64,000 nucleotides of DNA from Panagrolaimus kolymaensis (lineage: Eukaryota > Nematoda > Chromadorea > Rhabditida > Panagrolaimidae), in the NCBI GenBank assembly GCA_028622995.1, contig JAJQJQ010000006.1, positions 5,208,001 to 5,272,000 on the forward strand, written 5' to 3'. A model generated the notes under the pieces. The model did no database searches. It had not been told where the DNA came from and saw only the letters and a list, made by a program, of their open reading frames with translations. A program made the position numbers and the translations under genes. Positions 25,901 to 39,316 of this stretch are shown here, one piece after another (positions within the stretch are counted from its first letter, which is position 1; every line of letters starts with the position of its first letter).

Positions 25901-26382
25901 TAGGAGTGATCCAGATAATAAAATTATGGGTTGGGCACCTAATGATAGAGGTGTAAGCTATGTCTTTGGACAAGATGTATTAAATCAATTTTTACAAAAA
26001 ATGGATCTCGACATTGTTGTTAGAGGACATCAGGTAAGAATTATTTTCCAATAAATGGCTGCTAAAAGGCTTGATAGCAAAAACGTCTTGATTTATTTTT
26101 TTATCCATTCTTTATTTTCAGGTCGTTGAAGACGGGTATGAATTTTTTGCTAAACGTCAATTAGTCACATTATTTTCTGCTCCAAATTATTGTGGCGAAT
26201 TTGATAATGCTGGAGCTGTAATGAATGTGGATAGAAATTTATTATGTTCATTTCAAATTATAAAGCCTCAAGCTTTAAAAGATCGTCGAAGTGCAAATGG
26301 AGTGATTTCATCTTTGGCTGAATCAAAATTTTTAAATCTTGATGTTAAGCCTTCTAAATTGTTTAGACGTGGAATGCTTTGA
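22983..26382 (+). CDS. PP1-like serine/threonine protein phosphatase catalytic subunit
   Basis: Five exons join in phase: 22983-23181, 24060-24178, 25538-25848, 25904-26033 and 26122-26382, giving 339 aa. It removes phosphate from Ser/Thr residues using a two-metal centre. All PPP signatures are present: GDIHGQ (residues 67-72), GDYVDRG (95-101), RGNHE (126-130), [21 protein letters not shown] and [11 protein letters not shown]. Metal ligands D68, H70, D96 and N128 and the later histidines are kept. It is nearest to PP1 but diverged: GWAPNDRG for the usual GWGENDRG, RGHQ for RAHQ, and a C-terminus without the TPPR phosphorylation motif. The start is the first in-frame ATG, 22 residues before the conserved LDVDSII helix. 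Nematodes carry many such PP1-like paralogues; which one this is cannot be told. Confidence 0.92.
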
Positions 26383-27062
26383 TTTCATCCAAAAAATAAA
26401 AAATTAAATAATAATTTTTTGCATAAAACGGGAGCAGCCGGAAATTTATTTTTAAATCTTTTTATTATCGTAGTTCCTTTTTTAATTTAAACAAAAAAAT
26501 TGAAGCATCAATTACGGCGTAAAAAATCTCCTCTGAATACTATACTGTGTATCATATTTATCATTCTTCTTTTTTCTTTTTGTTTCTAGTCTTTTTTTTT
26601 AATTGTCTTCGATCAGTTGCAAAAAAGTTTTTGGTTTTTGGATAACAAAATATTTCTGTAGTTTCTAAATTATAAGCATTAAACTACCAAGCTATGTGGC
26701 AAGGTATTTCATGGCATTTAGTTTAGCTTTTATTTTTATTCTTCCCATAACCATAAACTTTTTAGCAATTGATCGACGCTGTAAATATAAAATCTATCAA
26801 CTTTTATCAATGAATCTTTTCCTTTCTTTAATTTTATCGCAAGCAAAATAATAATTTTAATTTTTTTTTCTGATCGCAAGTTTATTTTTTGTGTTGTCGT
26901 CTGGTTTTTAATTATTTTTCTTAATAATAGAAAAACCGTGTGCAGGTCATGCTTTTTTTAAAATAAATGTGGTAGCTTTTTTTTTGTAAATTGTTTTTTT
27001 ATTACTGTTGAAAAGAAAAAATAAAATAAATTGATAAAAATTATAAAAAATAAATAAATAAT
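26383..27062. other. Convergent intergenic spacer between the PP1-like and SLC46-type genes
   Basis: 680 bp of AT-rich sequence holding the two facing 3' ends. Candidate polyadenylation signals are AATAAA at 26395-26400 on the plus strand, 13 bp after the PP1-like stop, and AATAAA at 27003-26998 on the minus strand, 60 bp after the SLC46-type stop. Nothing else is seen. Confidence 0.5.
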
Positions 27063-29498
27063 TTAGCTGTTTTCTGTTTGATTCAATGGAGTTATAATTG
27101 ATTCAAGAGGGACTTCAACGGTTTCATTTGGAAGCGCCTCAATTGGAGCAAGAGATGGTTTATTGAAACTAAATTTTGATAACTTTAAAAGTTTTCTTGT
27201 AAATTTTGTGTCTCACAACAAATTGATTGCGATTCATTTTTAATCTTGATAAATATCAAAGCAGAAAACTTTTTTGATGCAAAAAAAAACTTGCAACAAA
27301 ATATTTAATTGCAACTTTAATCCGAATTTAGCCATAATCTTATAAGAAGGCAAACCCCTCATTTTTTTTTTTGCAGATAAGACTTCCTGGCACCTATCAC
27401 CTCCAAAGCACAAACACACACCAATAAAACTTACGCTATTAAAAAAATAGGTAAAATTAAAATTACACCCATTAAAACAAATGAAAGTTGAGGGAAAAAT
27501 GAAATGGAATATGGAAATAAAGTATGAAATATGATTGAAGCCAATAAAGTGCATGAAAGTTCTACGACGCTTATTAAACTAAAAACTCGACCTTGTTCAT
27601 TTTCAGAAACGGTTTTAGAAAACATTGATCGAATTGCCGTTGGAGCAAATCGTGAAAAGGAATCCAAAATTATCACTAAAAAATATTGCAAACGTTAAAA
27701 ATTATGAATGAAGCGACAAACAAAAATAAACGGATTCAGTGTTCCATGAAATTGCAAGCCATAGCCTTCCAAAACAACGAGAAAGTAATCCGAGAAGAGC
27801 CAAAATAGGATCAGATATTCCTTTACTTTTAAGAAATGGAAATATAAAAAGAATCTAAAATAGAAAAAATTTGTTAAAATGTTGCAAACGAAAAAAGTCT
27901 ATCTTTTAATTTGTTGCAAATTTTTTTAATGAAAAAAACAAAAAGCAAGATGTAAGTAAGCAGATAACTTTTTAGGGAATTCCCGTGTCGACGCATGAGA
28001 CATTAGTCTTGAAAAAGAAAACAAGTTTAATTTTGCAAGTGATAGTATCTTAAATTTTGCGACTTTTCTTGACACATCAAAAATAGATCTTTAAAATAAT
28101 ATCTTGAGGAAAGAAACTTGAGTGGCCCAAATTTGGCTTCATTCAAAGAGTTCGTAGTTCATCGGCTTGATTTTTGAATTAGTAGGGTTAAAGTAAACTC
28201 ACAGCAAGAGTAGAAACCATTTGATCGGGAGCTTTTAAATATCCATAAAATTTTAAATCCCATTGAAATCTCTGTTTTAAATAATAAAATATGATATGAA
28301 TTGTACCTAATTTAAATAATTAATAAACTTAAAAGATCCAATTCAAAACAAACCAATAAAAGAAAAAAATGAAATTCCAAAAGATACTATCAAAATTAAT
28401 AATTTTTTCTTCGTTTCATTTACATTAAACAAATCTGTCCATGACTAAAAATTTACTGTTAAAAGAAAGGCTGTTGTAATGATTACCGTAAATATGTATG
28501 CTAATCGATTCAAAAAAGCTTTTTTCTTTTCCTTCAAAACATCCTTGGATGGTCGAATATCTGTTAAAGTTGCAACCAAAATAATACATAACAAATGTAT
28601 TCCAGTCATCACGAGATATGCGTTCAAATATTCGGTGGTTCGAATGAATGAAGTACAAAAAAATCCAATAACACCTAAAAGAAATCAATAGTTGCCTTCC
28701 TTAACATCAACTCAATTCAAAGGTATGATTACTTCCTATTCCAATTGCACCTTCTAATACTGCCATAGCTTTAGACCTATTGAATCCATTCGTTTTAGAT
28801 AAATGAGATCCAAATGCAAAACTTGATGATAAAATTGTTACATAGCCACCACATAAACCAAAAATGATTTCAGATAGAATATAAATGTAAGCAGAAGTCT
28901 AAATTTGATATTCATTGGATGGGAAATAAATTCAATTAAAGGTTACTTCAACAAACCAAGCTAAATATATTAAAATAACATCAGCTAATAAAAGTCCAAT
29001 AAAAGGAACTATCAATGCTAACTTTCTTGATTTTTCATCTCCAATTTTTCCCAAATATGTTGTTGAAAAAATACCTGTGAAAGTCATAGCGACACTTCTG
29101 TAAATTTACACATATTTGGATTACAGTAATTTTCATTTTCTCATCCAAGCCAAACTTTCAATTTCCCCTGACCTCATGATTGCTATCATTTTACTCAACA
29201 CACAGTTGGATAATTCATTGACACTACGCTGTCAAAAAACCTCGATCCCTTCTTCTCCCAGCATGTTTCTCAAACTTACTTACCCGATTAAAAATATTCT
29301 ATTAGCCTCAGTTTGAAGATATTGATTTGAAGAACTAATTGCGCGATTAGTACAATTCTCAGGGGCAATCCCGCTGAGTTTTTCACTTTCAATGCATATT
29401 TTCCAATAAATAAATGATTGAGATACGGGAAAAAACATTGCTGAAGTTATGGAATAAAGCCCTAAAGGCATTGCCACGCGCCATAATTGTAAAGTCAT
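27063..29498 (-). CDS. SLC46-type major facilitator superfamily transporter
   Basis: Nine exons join in phase: 29498-29284, 29097-28947, 28898-28733, 28674-28487, 28444-28354, 28306-28203, 27854-27722, 27675-27435 and 27168-27063, giving 464 aa. SLC46 carriers (for example the proton-coupled folate transporter) move folates or related solutes across membranes. Evidence: an extracellular loop with ENCTN and QTEAN early on, the cytoplasmic LGKIGDEKSRK motif between TM2 and TM3, a central basic loop (PSKDVLKEKKKAF), KFYGYLKAP, and SKTVSENEQGRVFS in the second half, all at SLC46-like positions. Two introns are very small (42 and 46 bp); the 42-bp one removes an in-frame TAG. Substrate cannot be read from sequence. 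Confidence 0.88.
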
Positions 29499-30065
29499 TA
29501 TTTTTTAACACTCATTTAATTATTAATAATAAATGTTATAAAACCAGTAACAAAAATAGAATAAATTAGTAAAGTGAAAAAGCTTTGTTGAAAGACAAAA
29601 GTTGTTTTTTGTATTATCCAAACATGATGAAAGAAAAACCCTTTCAATGTTGCTGCTATTGCTGCATCGATGGTGATGATGATCTTTGCTTATTGTTTTT
29701 TATATTTGCATTTGCCGCCAACAACTATAAACTGCAATCTATCAATTCAAGAGAGTAGTTGAATATTGACAACTGAAAAAAAAATATGATGAAAAAAAAT
29801 TTTAGCGGAGAAAAAGCTTTGAATGAAACTTTTGAATTTGATGAAATATATTGGCTTTATGTTCACAGAAAGTGAGCAAACTTTAGCTTTGTTTTTTCAA
29901 ATCAAGATTTTTGATTGATAAAAATTATAAAACTTCTAATTTACTTTTGAGATTTTAATATTTTTGCCGTGTTTGTTTTTGTATTACAGTTAAAGACTTT
30001 ATTAAAAATAATTTTATAGGTGATAAAACCATAAATTTTACATCAACTGTGAAAATTTGACGATC
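29499..30065. other. Divergent promoter region
   Basis: 567 bp separate the divergent starts of the SLC46-type and mL51 genes, so it probably drives both. A TTTTATAG acceptor near 30011-30019 could be a trans-splice or leader-intron site for mL51. No other motif stands out. Confidence 0.45.
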
Positions 30066-30738
30066 ATGTTGGCTCAGGTTTGTTTGAATATATATAATTC
30101 TCCTTCAATATTCGCTTATTAATTTGTTAATATTTTAGATCTCTCAATTATCTCGCTTATCATTAGAGCCATGTTCTGCTGTAATTTCAATAACACGAAG
30201 CTTCAATGATAAATCTCAAGTTCCTCGAGTAGCTGATGATCGAATGAAACGAATGTTTAAACCCAATGATACTGGTTATTATTATCGCTATCATCGCCAA
30301 GGAATTGATAAACTTCCTCGTCTTCCTGAATGTAAAGAAGCTGTTGCCCTTCCAAAATATAAAGTTAAGGATCCATGGACTCCTCATCAAGCTCGCTTCG
30401 GTGAAAATGATTACATTGATCTTCTTGGGAATGGTAAAGTGCATCCTGCTCAACTTCAATATCATGTACCTCGATGGCTTCGTGGTTTTCCTGGTCAACA
30501 TCGTGCTAACGAACTTATCAAATTGATTCATTATCGAAATTTATATAAAGAAAAGATGCAAGCCAATTCTCCACATCAATGGCATCAACTTTGTAAACGT
30601 ATCAAATATCTCCTTCAATATCACAACTATCGTAAAAATGATGAAATGCATGATGAACGTGAACTTGGAATATGGGATCAAGAACCTGATTACTTTTATA
30701 AAGACAAATCCAGAAGATCTTATAAAGATTTGGTTTGA
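30066..30738 (+). CDS. mrpl-51: Mitochondrial large ribosomal subunit protein mL51
   Basis: Exon 1 is 30066-30077 (only MLAQ) and exon 2 is 30139-30738, giving 203 aa. mL51 is a metazoan mitoribosome-specific protein of the 39S subunit. The diagnostic block is DPWTPHQARFGENDYIDLLG, then HPAQL and PRWLRGFPGQHRANEL, which parallels the VVDRW / YDNIGILG / HPKEL / WLRGWKGNEL run in vertebrate mL51, followed by LCKRIKYLLQYHNY matching the LNKRIRYLYKHFN helix. The first 35 or so residues are Ser/Arg-rich with little acid, as for a mitochondrial presequence. The protein is longer than vertebrate mL51 (about 128 aa) at both ends. Confidence 0.88.
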
Positions 30739-33700
30739 AATGCTTATTTTATGTAACATTTTTTGTTTTGTTGTTTCTCGAGGTTAGGATAGTATAAATT
30801 TTTAATTATTTGTTATGTGTTTTTTTTTGAAAATGAAGTCTTATTTAATTACATAGTTTCCGCCACCTGCTATAATTTGCTATGGCGCAAGCTGGTACGG
30901 CGGGAATGAGACAAACTGGCCCCTTTCGAAGACGAAAAAAAAAGAGGAAAACATTAATGTTTCAGTTTTGTTCATTCAAAAAATGAGTCAAAAAAATCGA
31001 CGGCCATTCACTAAGTCATAAATTGCAACATTCATTCATTTATTTGCTTTTTTTATTCTTCTCTTCTGCTTTGGCGGCGATAGTCCATCTTGTCGGCAGG
31101 AGATCGTTCAAAAATTCTAATGTAACTATTGTCCTTTGCAGGGGGTAAAAGATGTGCAAATAGCCCTCCGGGAAGATGCATTTCAACGATATTGACATAA
31201 GGTCAACATCGTTTTTTTCATCTCTTTTTTATGCCAAATTGAAAGATGCCAAAAAGACACTAACGATAGGAAAAAAATAGAAAAAGAGAGTTCGGCACAA
31301 AAACGATTAATAACAAGAGCGAGAGCTTGCTAGCTGGTTGGTTGGTTGGTGGGTCGCCTAAGAAACGGCAAAAGCCAAAGCTTATCGCGACCGCCGACTG
31401 GCACAGAACGGTCAACAAATGTATTTGCCATTGCTTGGATGCTTCTCGTATTGAAAAGGGGTAATGGCAAGCAATCAAAAAAGCAGAACAAAAATAAACA
31501 AATATTTGAATAATGTTCAATTTTATTTTTTGGACACTAGTGAACGAAGAACGCTCACCATCAACATCACCACCGCGCTGCCTATTCATATTTTTTTCGG
31601 TTCGTTGGTAGGCTTATTTAATGTTTTTTCTCTTTTTACTTTTCTTCATTGCCGATGATTATTCAAGAGTCACAACCACCATCATCACCGTTACTTTTAC
31701 CAAAACATCAGAAGAAGGTCATTCATTCAATGGCATAAAAAATTGAACGAAAGAAAATGAGTCAAGTGCCGCATTTTTCTCAACTCTTTTTGAAATTTTT
31801 TGAATATATCGTCGTCGACTTTGTCCCTGGGTGTCTCCCCTCATTTAATTTGTCATGATCTAATCAGTACTACTCCCACTAATACTAACTAATACCAGGC
31901 CATAAAAAGCAATCATGAGTTTGAGGTTTTAAAATAAAATTATTCTCTCAAGGGATATTGTAATCGATTCATTCCATCGCTAAAATAATAATAAATCAAT
32001 GGTGTTTGATTTTGAAAAAATGAAAAGAAAGAAAAACCTCAATGGCATTTTCTCTTTCTGTTTCTATGTATTTATTTCTTTTTACTATTTTCTTTATGTT
32101 AATTTTCTTTAGCATCGTCGTCGGTTTGTTTCTTTTCTTTGATTTTTTTAAATTTTACTGGAATTTTTGATTCAAATTCTGCCCTTGTGACCGATAAACA
32201 CATAATTTTTTCTTTGTCGGTTATTCTTTCTTCAGGATTCCTTTTCTTCGTCTTCTTCTTGGCTTGGTTGATTGAAAAATTTTTATGAATGGTTCAATTT
32301 TGGAGACGATGTTTTGGCTTTTTTTAGTATTATTTTTTGTGGAATAAATAAATAATCATCAATGAGAAAACATATTTTGTTGTTTAGAAAGTTTTTACTC
32401 ATATTTGTTATAAAAGTAGGTATATTAGATACATTTTCTTTTATGATGTGAATAAGTTTTTAATCACGTCTTTCTCCATAAGTTAGAATTCCCAGATACT
32501 ATAGCTTGGCTCCATTGATATCTCTCTCGCCTCCTTTTGAATTGTCCATTTTTAGACTTTTTTTATCACAAAACAATATCTTTCTTTTTAGTTGATTTTT
32601 GAGACATTTAATCAAAATCAAATATTCATTCATTTATCATTCGTTTTTATTGTAACAACTCTTTTCTCACCTTCAAAAAATATAAAAAAAAATAAATATA
32701 AAGCTTTCAATCATTTAATTTTTTTATTATTTTTGCGGAACAGAAGCATGCATGCCTTTGCTTTTTTTGAATTTTTCTTCTGAACGCCTATTTCTGACTC
32801 TAAAACAAACAAAAAACCTTTTAAGAGATAACCTTGTCTTTTTTTTTTCTGCAATCAGTCAAAAAAACTTCACCGCCGCCATCGCCTTCGTCGCTTTCTA
32901 AAAATATGATTGAAGGTGGAAAATTTTTCAATCCTTTGAAATTAAAGAAAAACAAAAGTAAAATTTTCTACTTTTTCTTTTATATTGTATTTTTGAAGGA
33001 TCCTTCAAAGGTGCTAAAAGCTGCATTCCTTTTTTTCTCAAACCTTTTTCAAATTCTAATGTTTCCGCTTTTATTTTATGCCGACATTGTGTTATTATTG
33101 TTGTAAAGAATGGTTTTGAGTCTGCGCGAATCTGTTGTGATTACTACACTCATATATATTTTTTGAAAAATGTTTTCGGGGCAGTGCTTATAGGCAAAAA
33201 AAATAAAAAATAAAATAAAAAAAGTAAGGGAAAGCAAGCAGCAGCAATAAAGAAAATATAAAAAAAAGTATTTTGACTGCCCAAAATGATTTATATCGAT
33301 TATGAATGAATGAGAGAAAGAGAAAGACCGGCCAAATATGTTTTAAGTAAACGACGATGGTCTGGGAAACTTCAAACTTAAGTAGAAGAAAAAAAAAGTG
33401 TCATATTGGGATGAATGGAATGGTTGTCAGGAAGTTCTCAAACTTTGAGAAAAAACTTTGATTTTTTTATGGATTTGGATGAAGGTTTTAGAAGTCATTA
33501 TGTGGACTTAAAAAATAAGCATGTGAGTGTTTGAGAAAAATTCTTAGATTTGCTTTTATCTAAACTTTCTTCGGTTATTAGTGAATCGTGTTTTTTTTGT
33601 TGTTGAAGAAAATGATTTCTTTTTTTGTGAATATTATAAAATTTGGTGTTTGATAAAAAATTATTTATTAATTTTCTATTTTTTAGGTTTATCATGAAGT

Positions 33701-36700
33701 TGAATACTCTATAGTAGTAATCACGAAAATTCTATGTTCATCCTTATCCTTTCGACAATTATGATTTTTTCTTCTTCAAATAAACCCTTTTTTCTTTCCT
33801 TCTTTTTCTTACCCTTGAAGTCTCCCTCAAATCTTTCTCCTAAGATCTTTTTTTTTCTTTCAAAAAAATGTTTATAATTATTTCTTTTTCAAATTTAAAC
33901 ATTTGCCTTGAATGTTTATTTATTTTACCTTCTTCTTCTTTCTCCACATTATTTAAATACCCATCAAAAAAACTTCTTTATACCAAAATATTCATGAATT
34001 TGTGAAGAATGGAGAGAGTAGTTCATTTTCAATTTAAAATTTGAAATTTTTTTTCTGTCATTACTACCAATTAAAAAAAGAAAGCCGTGGAGGAGAGCTA
34101 GGCTGGATGGCTACCTTTGAAGAGCCTGGCACCGTCCCTCGTCGATTACATACTTCCGACAGCCGTTTGAAGTAACTCTCTCCGAGGTCGTCGCCTTATA
34201 TATATTTTTTATATTCCTTCTTCCGTCGCTTTTAAAAAAAATGAGAGGATGAAAAACAACTAACTCATTTAAAAAAACCGTTTTAAATGCTAAAGACATC
34301 GACGTTGAACGAATGGAACGGTTCGTTCGTTTTTTGCTTGAAACAAAGAAACAATGTGAAACAAATTGCGCCAAATTAAAACTTTTCACCCACATTTTTT
34401 TACTGTTCAAATTCCTTTGAGTTGAAAAGAATTTCGAAAAAAAGGAGGAAAGAAGGCCAAGGCTATCTTCGAATGGGTGTCAATTGCTAGGTTTTCATTT
34501 TTCTTCCCTCAAGCGAAGAAAAGAGATATGTATTTGAAATGAAGAAAGACACCGTTTGAAATTGAGCTACTTTTTTGTACGATTTTCAAAAAAAATATAA
34601 TGGCGAAGTACTTTGCTGACAGAATTTAGCTATAAAATTCCTCATCAAAACTTTTGTTAATGATAATTCGATACTTTAGCTTTCGTATAGCGGGACTTCA
34701 CTTTTTCTGAATAAAAAATACCGTAAATCATTATGTTGGATCGCCATTTTTAAATAATTTTTTTTATTAAAAAAAAAGCCATCCATTATTATTATTTTTG
34801 GTTGTAAACTTCAAACATGCCATTTTTCCTTAACAAAATTCAAATTTGCCCTAGATTTTGAGCACATTTTCGACCTTCAGCCATCATTACCTAAAGTCAA
34901 AGATTTTTTAATCAGATAACAATTTTTTTTTTGAGTTTTTTTTTCTTCCTTCTTTCCTTTAGCCTTGAATCGGTCAAAGCAGTTTGCATCAAAAAAATTT
35001 TTTGAGAGTCCGTTTTTTATGACGAGGTTTGAGTTAAGTAAGAGAAGATGATGATAATGACCTCTGCGGGTTGTCATCGATGGTTAGTTTAATACCCAAC
35101 CAACCTCTTTCCCTTCTCCCTTTTTTTTACACCGACCACGGGACGATTGGTATAACGCAAAGTTTATTTATATTATTTTTTATTATTTTTTATTTTCTCT
35201 CCTCAGGTGTGTCGTTAATCATCATACGCTAATCGTGAAAGAAAAAAATAGTTTTGTGGCGGCACATTTTTCTGCTACAATTGCTTCGTCGATGAATGAT
35301 GCTTATCGGTGCATGGCCCCGAACATAGAGAAGAAGAAAAAGTGAAAGTTGATGATTGCGCAAAGAAAGAAAAAAAGAATAAATATAAAACTTTTTTTGG
35401 TTGCTTTCGTTTTATTTGAATAATAAAGAAAGCGAAAGAAAAAGAGACAGAGAGAAATGTTGAAAGATAGTTAAACCCATTTTTAAGGTCATCAAAAAAT
35501 TATTCTAATTTACTTACCTTTGATAAAAACTTTTGGCCCCAAAAAGGAAGATTCAAAATATCTAAAAACACTAAAACTAAATTAATTCTTCAAACTTTCC
35601 ATTTTATTGAACCTTTAATTGTACAGTAGTTCTCTAAACTCTTTGCGATGCTTCAAGTTACAAAATTTGTTCTAAAATAGAACGAATACATACTCTTTTT
35701 GTTCAGGAATAAAATTCATGATAAAATCTGATATTGCAATGATCCATTATCTCTAAAAAAATTATAAAATATATTTTATAAAAAGTTAACAGTAGTTTGA
35801 CACTTTTTGCATCAAAATAAAAGCGACAATCACTTCTTTTGTAAACCAACAATGCAAGCAAAGTATTATAAAAACCCATTCAAATTCTTGACATTTTTTC
35901 CTTTTTTACTCCCTTATTTTCTAACGAATCTTATCAAACCTTTTCTATCTAACCTTTCTTTGCAATGTCTTTGACCTCAATGGCCCTAAAGCAGCACCAT
36001 CGCTTTTACTTTTTTTTTAAATAAAATCATTTTTGCAGCTTTTTCTTTTCTCTTTTTTTGTTTTTAAACATAAATCATAAATCAACTTTTTTTTCTACTA
36101 AAATTATTCATTTTCATTTTTCTTTCGGCATATTTTTTGTAAATTGCGCAATTGCAAATGGCTCCTAGTTTCTTTCTATTCTTTCTCAGCTGCTTTGTTC
36201 TTCTGTTGCTGCCATTGGGCAGCTTTATGCATTTATTTGAAACTGGTTTCAGCTTGCAACAGCAATATCAACGACATAGACAAAAAATGAGAAAGGCCAT
36301 TTGCAAAAAAAAAATAAGAGGAAAAAAGCTTCTTCGCTGCCAAAAAAAAAACGGTTAAAAAAGCTGTTTTCTTTTTTTTGCCTTTGAAACCGCAAATTTT
36401 CAAAAAATAATAAAAGAAGAAAGATAGAAGAAGAATCCCACAATTTTAGTCATTTTTTTATTTTTCAATGGCATTTTTTGTTAGTGTGTGAGTTTTGTTT
36501 GAAATTGAAAACTACCGCTGTCTGTCGCCTTCGGTGGTCATTTTACCTGACCATCCTTTCTCCATTTTTATCCTTCTTACTTGAAAGTAAGACTAGATTT
36601 CTAACTTTAAAAAAAAATCAACCGACAAAGCCAATTTTGACCGATTTTTTTATATTTCGCTCTATCGCTTCCGGGCAACAAAAAAAAAACACTTTCACTT

Positions 36701-39316
36701 CTATCTTCTAAATTTAAAACCCCTCAATCAAACACGGCAGACATTTTTATTGTTTGCATTTTTTCTCCATTTTGAAAAGTATAAAAAAAAAAGAGAAAGT
36801 GATTCTTCTCTCACAAAAGGCCGTCATGCTTTTTCTTGAGATGGTGTATTTTACCTTAAAGGATTTTTTCTAACATTATGGAAGATACCTTGAAGGAAAC
36901 CCTTTGGAGGATATGGACCTTCAAGGGAAGGTTTAGCAAATCTTCGACATTCATTCATTTATTATTTATAAAAAGGCTTTTTTATTCCTTGGATTTTTCT
37001 TTCTCTCTTTTTTGTTATATTAATTGCCACTTTTCAAACATGGACATCGAACATTCTATCTTCTTTTTCATTTGTTTTTTATTATGAATCCTTTTTTGCA
37101 AATTCAAAAAAAGCTTTTAGTAATAGGAAAAATGGCTTGCAAACGTAATCGTTGCTTGACCTCGTTGAATCTCGACCCATCACAGCCGGCTTGCGCAATG
37201 GTTTAAGCCGATGAAAGGGGAAAAAGAAAAGGGACAGCGTCAGCTGGTTTTTTTTTGTTAGTTTGGACGCTCATAAAAAACCTTTCAATCTTACGCCATA
37301 ACAGCCGACCCAAGAAAAGAGTGTGGAAGGATAGAATGGCATTTTTTATTCGTCTTTCTTAGATTGTTATAAAAGTATAAACTTTTTTCTTGCTATCTAA
37401 AGTTGTTTTTTATATGGCATAAGAGGAAGATAGAGAGAAGATATGTAATAATTTTTAATAATCTCAAATTTCATATATGTATTTATGTATTAGTTTTTTT
37501 TCTCCAAGTGGCATCCACTCATCCATTTTTTATTTTATTTTTCTCTTTCGCATTCCATTAGAGTTTATGCAAATGTTCATCTGCGTCTTCGCAACAAAAA
37601 AAATCTCTAGCTTAAGCCTTCCATCGTCTTTCTATTCAATCGGTCTCTCAGTCTGATGCTTGTCGTCCTCGTGTCATTTTTTTTGCCTTCAAAAACTCTG
37701 CGGGATATACCATGTTTTAACCCAAAGTGTCTCTCAGCAAATGGGATTTGGCAAAAATTCAAATTTTTTGGACTTGAATATATTTTATTTTTGAACCAGT
37801 TTTTTTTCTTTCTCTTTTTTGTACTCCGCCTTTTTTGAAAATAATAAAATATACGTCCCCGACAAACGACAGATGAGAAATTGCGTATGAGTTGAAGATG
37901 CCTTTGTTGCGGTTTATAATAATCCCTATTCTCCCTCATCATATAGCTCAGAGAAAGACAGGAGGAAAGAGATGACAGAAGAAAGTGCAAAAAAATAAAG
38001 AAGGGATAATTGGGGACGCCAAAAAAAAAGAGCAACTACGCAATCGACATGTGGCCATCGCTGCCGAAAATTCCGCCACTTTATGTTTTGATGTAACTAC
38101 TACCATCTGGGGTTGGTTTGAAAGCAACAAGCAAACCCCACAACCTCATCGTTTGCTTTTACCTTCTAATGTCTGCTACTTTATTTTAGCTCTATGTGCC
38201 ATCGTCATTTTACCTTCTTCAATAATATAAAGCCTGTGCTTCTTTCAATTACGCGATCGCAAGTGCAAACATTTTTTTGCATAAGGAAACGTCGGAAGCT
38301 TTGTTTTTCTTTTGTGTTTGTTTTTGGTTTTCTTTCAACAGAAAAAGAAAATGAACTTGCAAGCTTCTGTTTTTTTTCTCTTCATTTTCTTGCGCAAAAA
38401 AATTAGGCCACATAAAAAAGTGGTGTTTCACGGCCACGGCATTGGCAATATCGGCAGCGATGACGAACGATGGCAACTAAGGTTGTAAAAGGCGGAGCTT
38501 TTTTCATCGAAGATATTCAAAAAAAAAATCTTTTGCGAACCTCGTGTTTTGGAATGCCACAGCCGGCTGAAATAAAACAATGGGCAGCTTTGAGACGAGG
38601 TCGCGACCCGATCGGGAATACTTTTAGTACTCAAAGCAATAAGACAATGGTTAACTTTGGCATTGCCATCAAATGTCGCCACCATCATGGCCGATGAAGA
38701 AAGCGATTGTCATCGGTGGTATTGGGATGGGTTTGGTCGTCGTCGTTTTCGTCGGCAATGGCATTGGCCTTCAATTCATTTGCATAATGACTCAAGTCAT
38801 CGGATGATTTTGAAGAAAGAGAAGAAGAAAAAAAGAGCAAAAATGACAGTGGCCAAGTCTTGGCAGGTCATTTGCCTACTTGCATTTTAGCATTCCTTTA
38901 CCCCAAAATCTCTTTTTTCTTGCAAATCTTTTTTTTATACTCGACAGATGCCGCCATATATCTTCTATCTGACAACCTTTGCTTCTTCTTTTATACCTCT
39001 TTTAAATCCCTTTAGGCTGGTTTGTACATTTCTTTATGCCAGCTTGACCTTGATATTTCGCGTTTTTTTTTGTTTTACGGATTTTGTTTGTGGTTTTTCA
39101 TTTTTTTGTTGCTTCAAAATGTCCTTGGATTTTTGGGATTTAATTTTGATTGATTTTTTGCAGATTTTTTCCTTCTGGCTGGTTGCTTACTTGCAAAAAA
39201 GCATTTCTTGCTTTTTTGCAGATTTTTAAAAAAAACCTTTAAAGCCTCAGCATTTTAAAATCCGTCACAACGGCTCAAACAGGGATCAAACAATTTTATC
39301 TAAAATCAATCACAAA
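30739..39316. other. Gene-poor stretch with scattered GC-richer islands
   Basis: 8.6 kb between mL51 and the proposed first CDC25 exon. I see no coding exon with a recognisable domain. Against the AT-rich background there are short islands of near-balanced composition, for example 31320-31420, 34083-34197, 37140-37330, 38030-38120 and 38540-38780. They may be regulatory or structured RNA, but no known RNA family is recognised. No tRNA, rRNA or satellite is seen. Confidence 0.45.

Noticed and set aside
37175..37195. Word resembling the miR-2 family (ATCACAGCCGGCTTGCG)
   Set aside because: No complementary arm lies at miRNA-precursor distance; a similar CACAGCCGGCT word recurs near 38558 in another context.
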